From Aplectana chamaeleonis (taxonomy: Eukaryota; Nematoda; Chromadorea; Rhabditida; Cosmocercidae), in NCBI GenBank assembly GCA_029168955.1, contig JAPDOI010000122.1:1022501-1086500 (forward strand): a stretch of 64,000 nt of DNA, written 5' to 3'. A model generated the notes under the pieces. It was not told the DNA's origin and did no database searches. It saw only the letters and a list, made by a program, of their open reading frames with translations. Positions 62,104-64,000 of this stretch are shown here, in pieces (the stretch's first letter is position 1; every line of letters begins with the position of its first letter). Made by a program: the position numbers and the translations under genes.

Positions 62104-62344
62104 AAAGTAAACCCACTGATGTCCTGCCCCCCCTTCCATGACGTCCTGCGCACTCCAGCTGATGGCCTGCACACTTTCTTTGATGTCCTTCACACGCCCA
62201 CTGATGTCCTGCACAACCTTCTGATGTCCTGCACACTTTCTATGTTGTCCTGCACGCTCCCACTGATGTCCTGCACACTTTCTATGTCATCCTGCGCACT
62301 CACACTAATGTCCTGCGCACATTCTGTTACATCTTGCACACTCC
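62104..62344. repeat. 21-bp tandem repeats, ancestral-looking edge of array 3
   Basis: About a dozen 21-bp units of the form CTGATGTCCTGCACACTTTC or CACTGATGTCCTGCGCACTCC, with substitutions. TTTCT and CTCCCA endings tend to alternate, which foreshadows the two halves of the 42-bp unit to the right. Confidence 0.8.
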
Positions 62345-64000
62345 CACTTCGGTCCCGCACGCTTTCTACGGCGTCTGGCGCACTCTCATTTGGGTCCCGC
62401 ACACTTTCTAGGCGTCCGGCGCACTTTCACTTATGTCCTGCACACTTTCTACGGCGTCCGGCGCACTCCCATTTGGGTCCCGCACACTTTCTACGGCGTC
62501 CGGCGCACTCCCACTTGGGTCTCGCACTTTTTCTACGGCGTCCGACATTCTCTCATTTGGGTCCCGCTCACTTTCTACGGCGTCTTGCGCACTTTCACTT
62601 TGTCACCGCACACTTTCTACGGCGTCCGGCGCACTCTCATTTGGGTCCCGCACACTTTATACGGCGTCCGGCGCACTCCCACGTGGGTCCCGCACACTTT
62701 CTACGGCGTCCGACGCACTCTCATTTGGGTCCCGCACACTTTCGACGGCGTCCGGCGCACTCTCATTTGGGTTCCACACACTTTCTAGGGCGTTCTGCGC
62801 ACACCCATTTGGGTCCCGCACACTTTCTATGGCGTCCGGCGCACTCTCATTTGGGTCCCGCACACTTTCTACGGCGTCCGGCGCACTCTCATTGGGTCCC
62901 GCACACTTTCTACGGCGTCCGGCGCACTCTCATTTGGGTTCCACACACTTTCTAGAGCGTTTTGTGCACACCCATTTGGGTCCCGCACACTTTCTACGGC
63001 GTCCGGCGCACTCTCATTGGGTCCCGCACACTTTCTACGGCGTCCGGCGCACTCTCATTTGGGTACCGTACACTTTATACGGCGTCCGGCGCACTCCCAC
63101 GTGGGTCCCGCACACTTTCTACGGCGTCCGGCGCACTCTCATTTGGGTCCCGCACACTTTCTACGGCGTCCGGCGCACTCTCATTGGGTCCCGCGCACTT
63201 TCTACGGCGTCCGGCGCACTCTCATTTGGGTTCCACACACTTTCTAGAGCGTTTTGTGCACACCCATTTGGGTCCCGCACACTTTCTACGGCGTCCGGCG
63301 CACTCTCATTGGGTCCCGCACACTTTCTACGGCGTCCGGCGCACTTTCGCTTTGTCACCGCACACTTTCTACGGCGTCCGGCGCACTCTCATTTGGGTCC
63401 CGCACACTTTATACGGCGTCCGGCGCACTCCCACGTGGGTCCCGCACACTTTCTACGGCGTCCGACGCACCCTCATTTGGGTCCCGCACACTTTCGACGG
63501 CGTCCGACGCACTCCCACTTGGGTCCCGCACACTTTCTACGGCGTTCTGCGCCCACCCATTTGGGTCCCGTACACTTTCTACGGTGTCCGGCGCACTCCC
63601 ACTAGGGTCGCGCACACTTTCTACGGCGTCCGGCGCACTCTCATTTGGGTCCCGCACACTTTCTGCGGCGTCCGGCGCACTCCCACTAGGGTCGCGCACA
63701 CTTTCTACGGCGTCCGGCGCACTCTCATTGGGTCCCGCACACTTTCTACGGCTTCCGGCGCACTCTCATTTGGGTTCCACACACTTTCTAGAGCGTTTTG
63801 TGCACACCCATTTGGGTCCCGCACACTTTCTACGGCGTCCGGCGCACTCTCATTTGGGTACCGCACACTTTATACGGCGTCCGGCGCACTCCCACGTGGG
63901 TCCCGCACACTTTCTACGGCGTCCGGCGCACTCTCATTTGGGTCCCGCACACTTTCGACGGCGTCAGGCGCACTCTCATTTGGGTTCCACACACTTTCTA
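62345..64000. repeat. Satellite array 3: 42-bp dimeric repeat, truncated by the window end
   Basis: An exemplar unit is 63121-63162, two related 21-bp halves: ACGGCGTCCGGCGCACTCTC plus A, and TTTGGGTCCCGCACACTTTC plus T. About 39 units are present, and the array continues off the end. One-base deletions (CATTGGG for CATTTGGG) at about 62891, 63014, 63182, 63307 and 63727 shift the frame. The unit length is a multiple of three and most frames are stop-free on both strands, so long open frames exist in several frames. None is favoured, so no gene is annotated. Confidence 0.9.

Noticed and set aside
62101..63699. Large open frames (up to 390 codons) in array 3
   Set aside because: The 42-bp unit is stop-free in several frames on both strands, and single-base deletions switch frames with no effect on openness. 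No frame is favoured.

Overview
The window looks like a repeat-dominated, gene-poor stretch of a eukaryotic (metazoan) genome. There is no bacterial-style gene packing, no operon, no rRNA and no intact recognisable gene. Three unrelated tandem arrays fill roughly 49 kb of the 64 kb. The unique sequence between them carries several non-autonomous inverted-repeat (MITE/foldback-like) elements, dispersed repeat fragments and a degenerate tRNA-like sequence. A nematode, possibly strongylid, would fit the general style, but nothing in the sequence proves it and that assignment is a guess.

Layout. 1-2584: AT-rich unique sequence, a weak SINE-like stretch (~1049-1172), an inverted-repeat element with tandem sub-units (1822-2228), and a 183-bp-spaced duplication abutting the first array. 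2585-32744: satellite array 1, a ~26-bp purine-rich monomer organised into ~207- and ~232-bp higher-order units and, from about 13 kb on, multi-kilobase duplications. 32745-39158: low-copy DNA with an inverted pair of repeat fragments, two short MITEs, a 1.5-kb inverted-repeat element whose arms are tandem repeats (36249-37796), and one diverged arm of a foldback element (38151-38480). 39159-56693: satellite array 2, about 117 monomers of 144 bp in one orientation, a ~330-bp palindromic core, then about two monomers in the opposite orientation. 56694-57449: a short coding-like open frame on the minus strand that I cannot identify, with an in-frame TGA upstream. 57450-58492: a 1.04-kb foldback element. 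58493-62103: dispersed repeat fragments, a tRNA-like sequence, small palindromic microrepeats and a 632-bp inverted repeat (61413-62044). 62104-64000: satellite array 3, which begins as 21-bp units and becomes a 42-bp dimeric unit, continuing past the window end.

The most interesting pattern is how the inverted-repeat elements relate to the satellites. Array 2 reads as one giant inverted-repeat element: its two outermost monomers, 17.5 kb apart and in opposite orientation, share diagnostic variants, and the orientation flips exactly at a palindrome. One arm has ~117 units and the other ~2. Two smaller elements in the window (1822-2228 and 36249-37796) have the same plan, with tandem sub-units in the arms and more units on the left than on the right. 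This suggests that inverted-repeat elements with tandem arms act as seeds for satellite arrays by one-sided arm expansion. All long open frames inside the arrays are by-products of repeat composition and are not annotated as genes.
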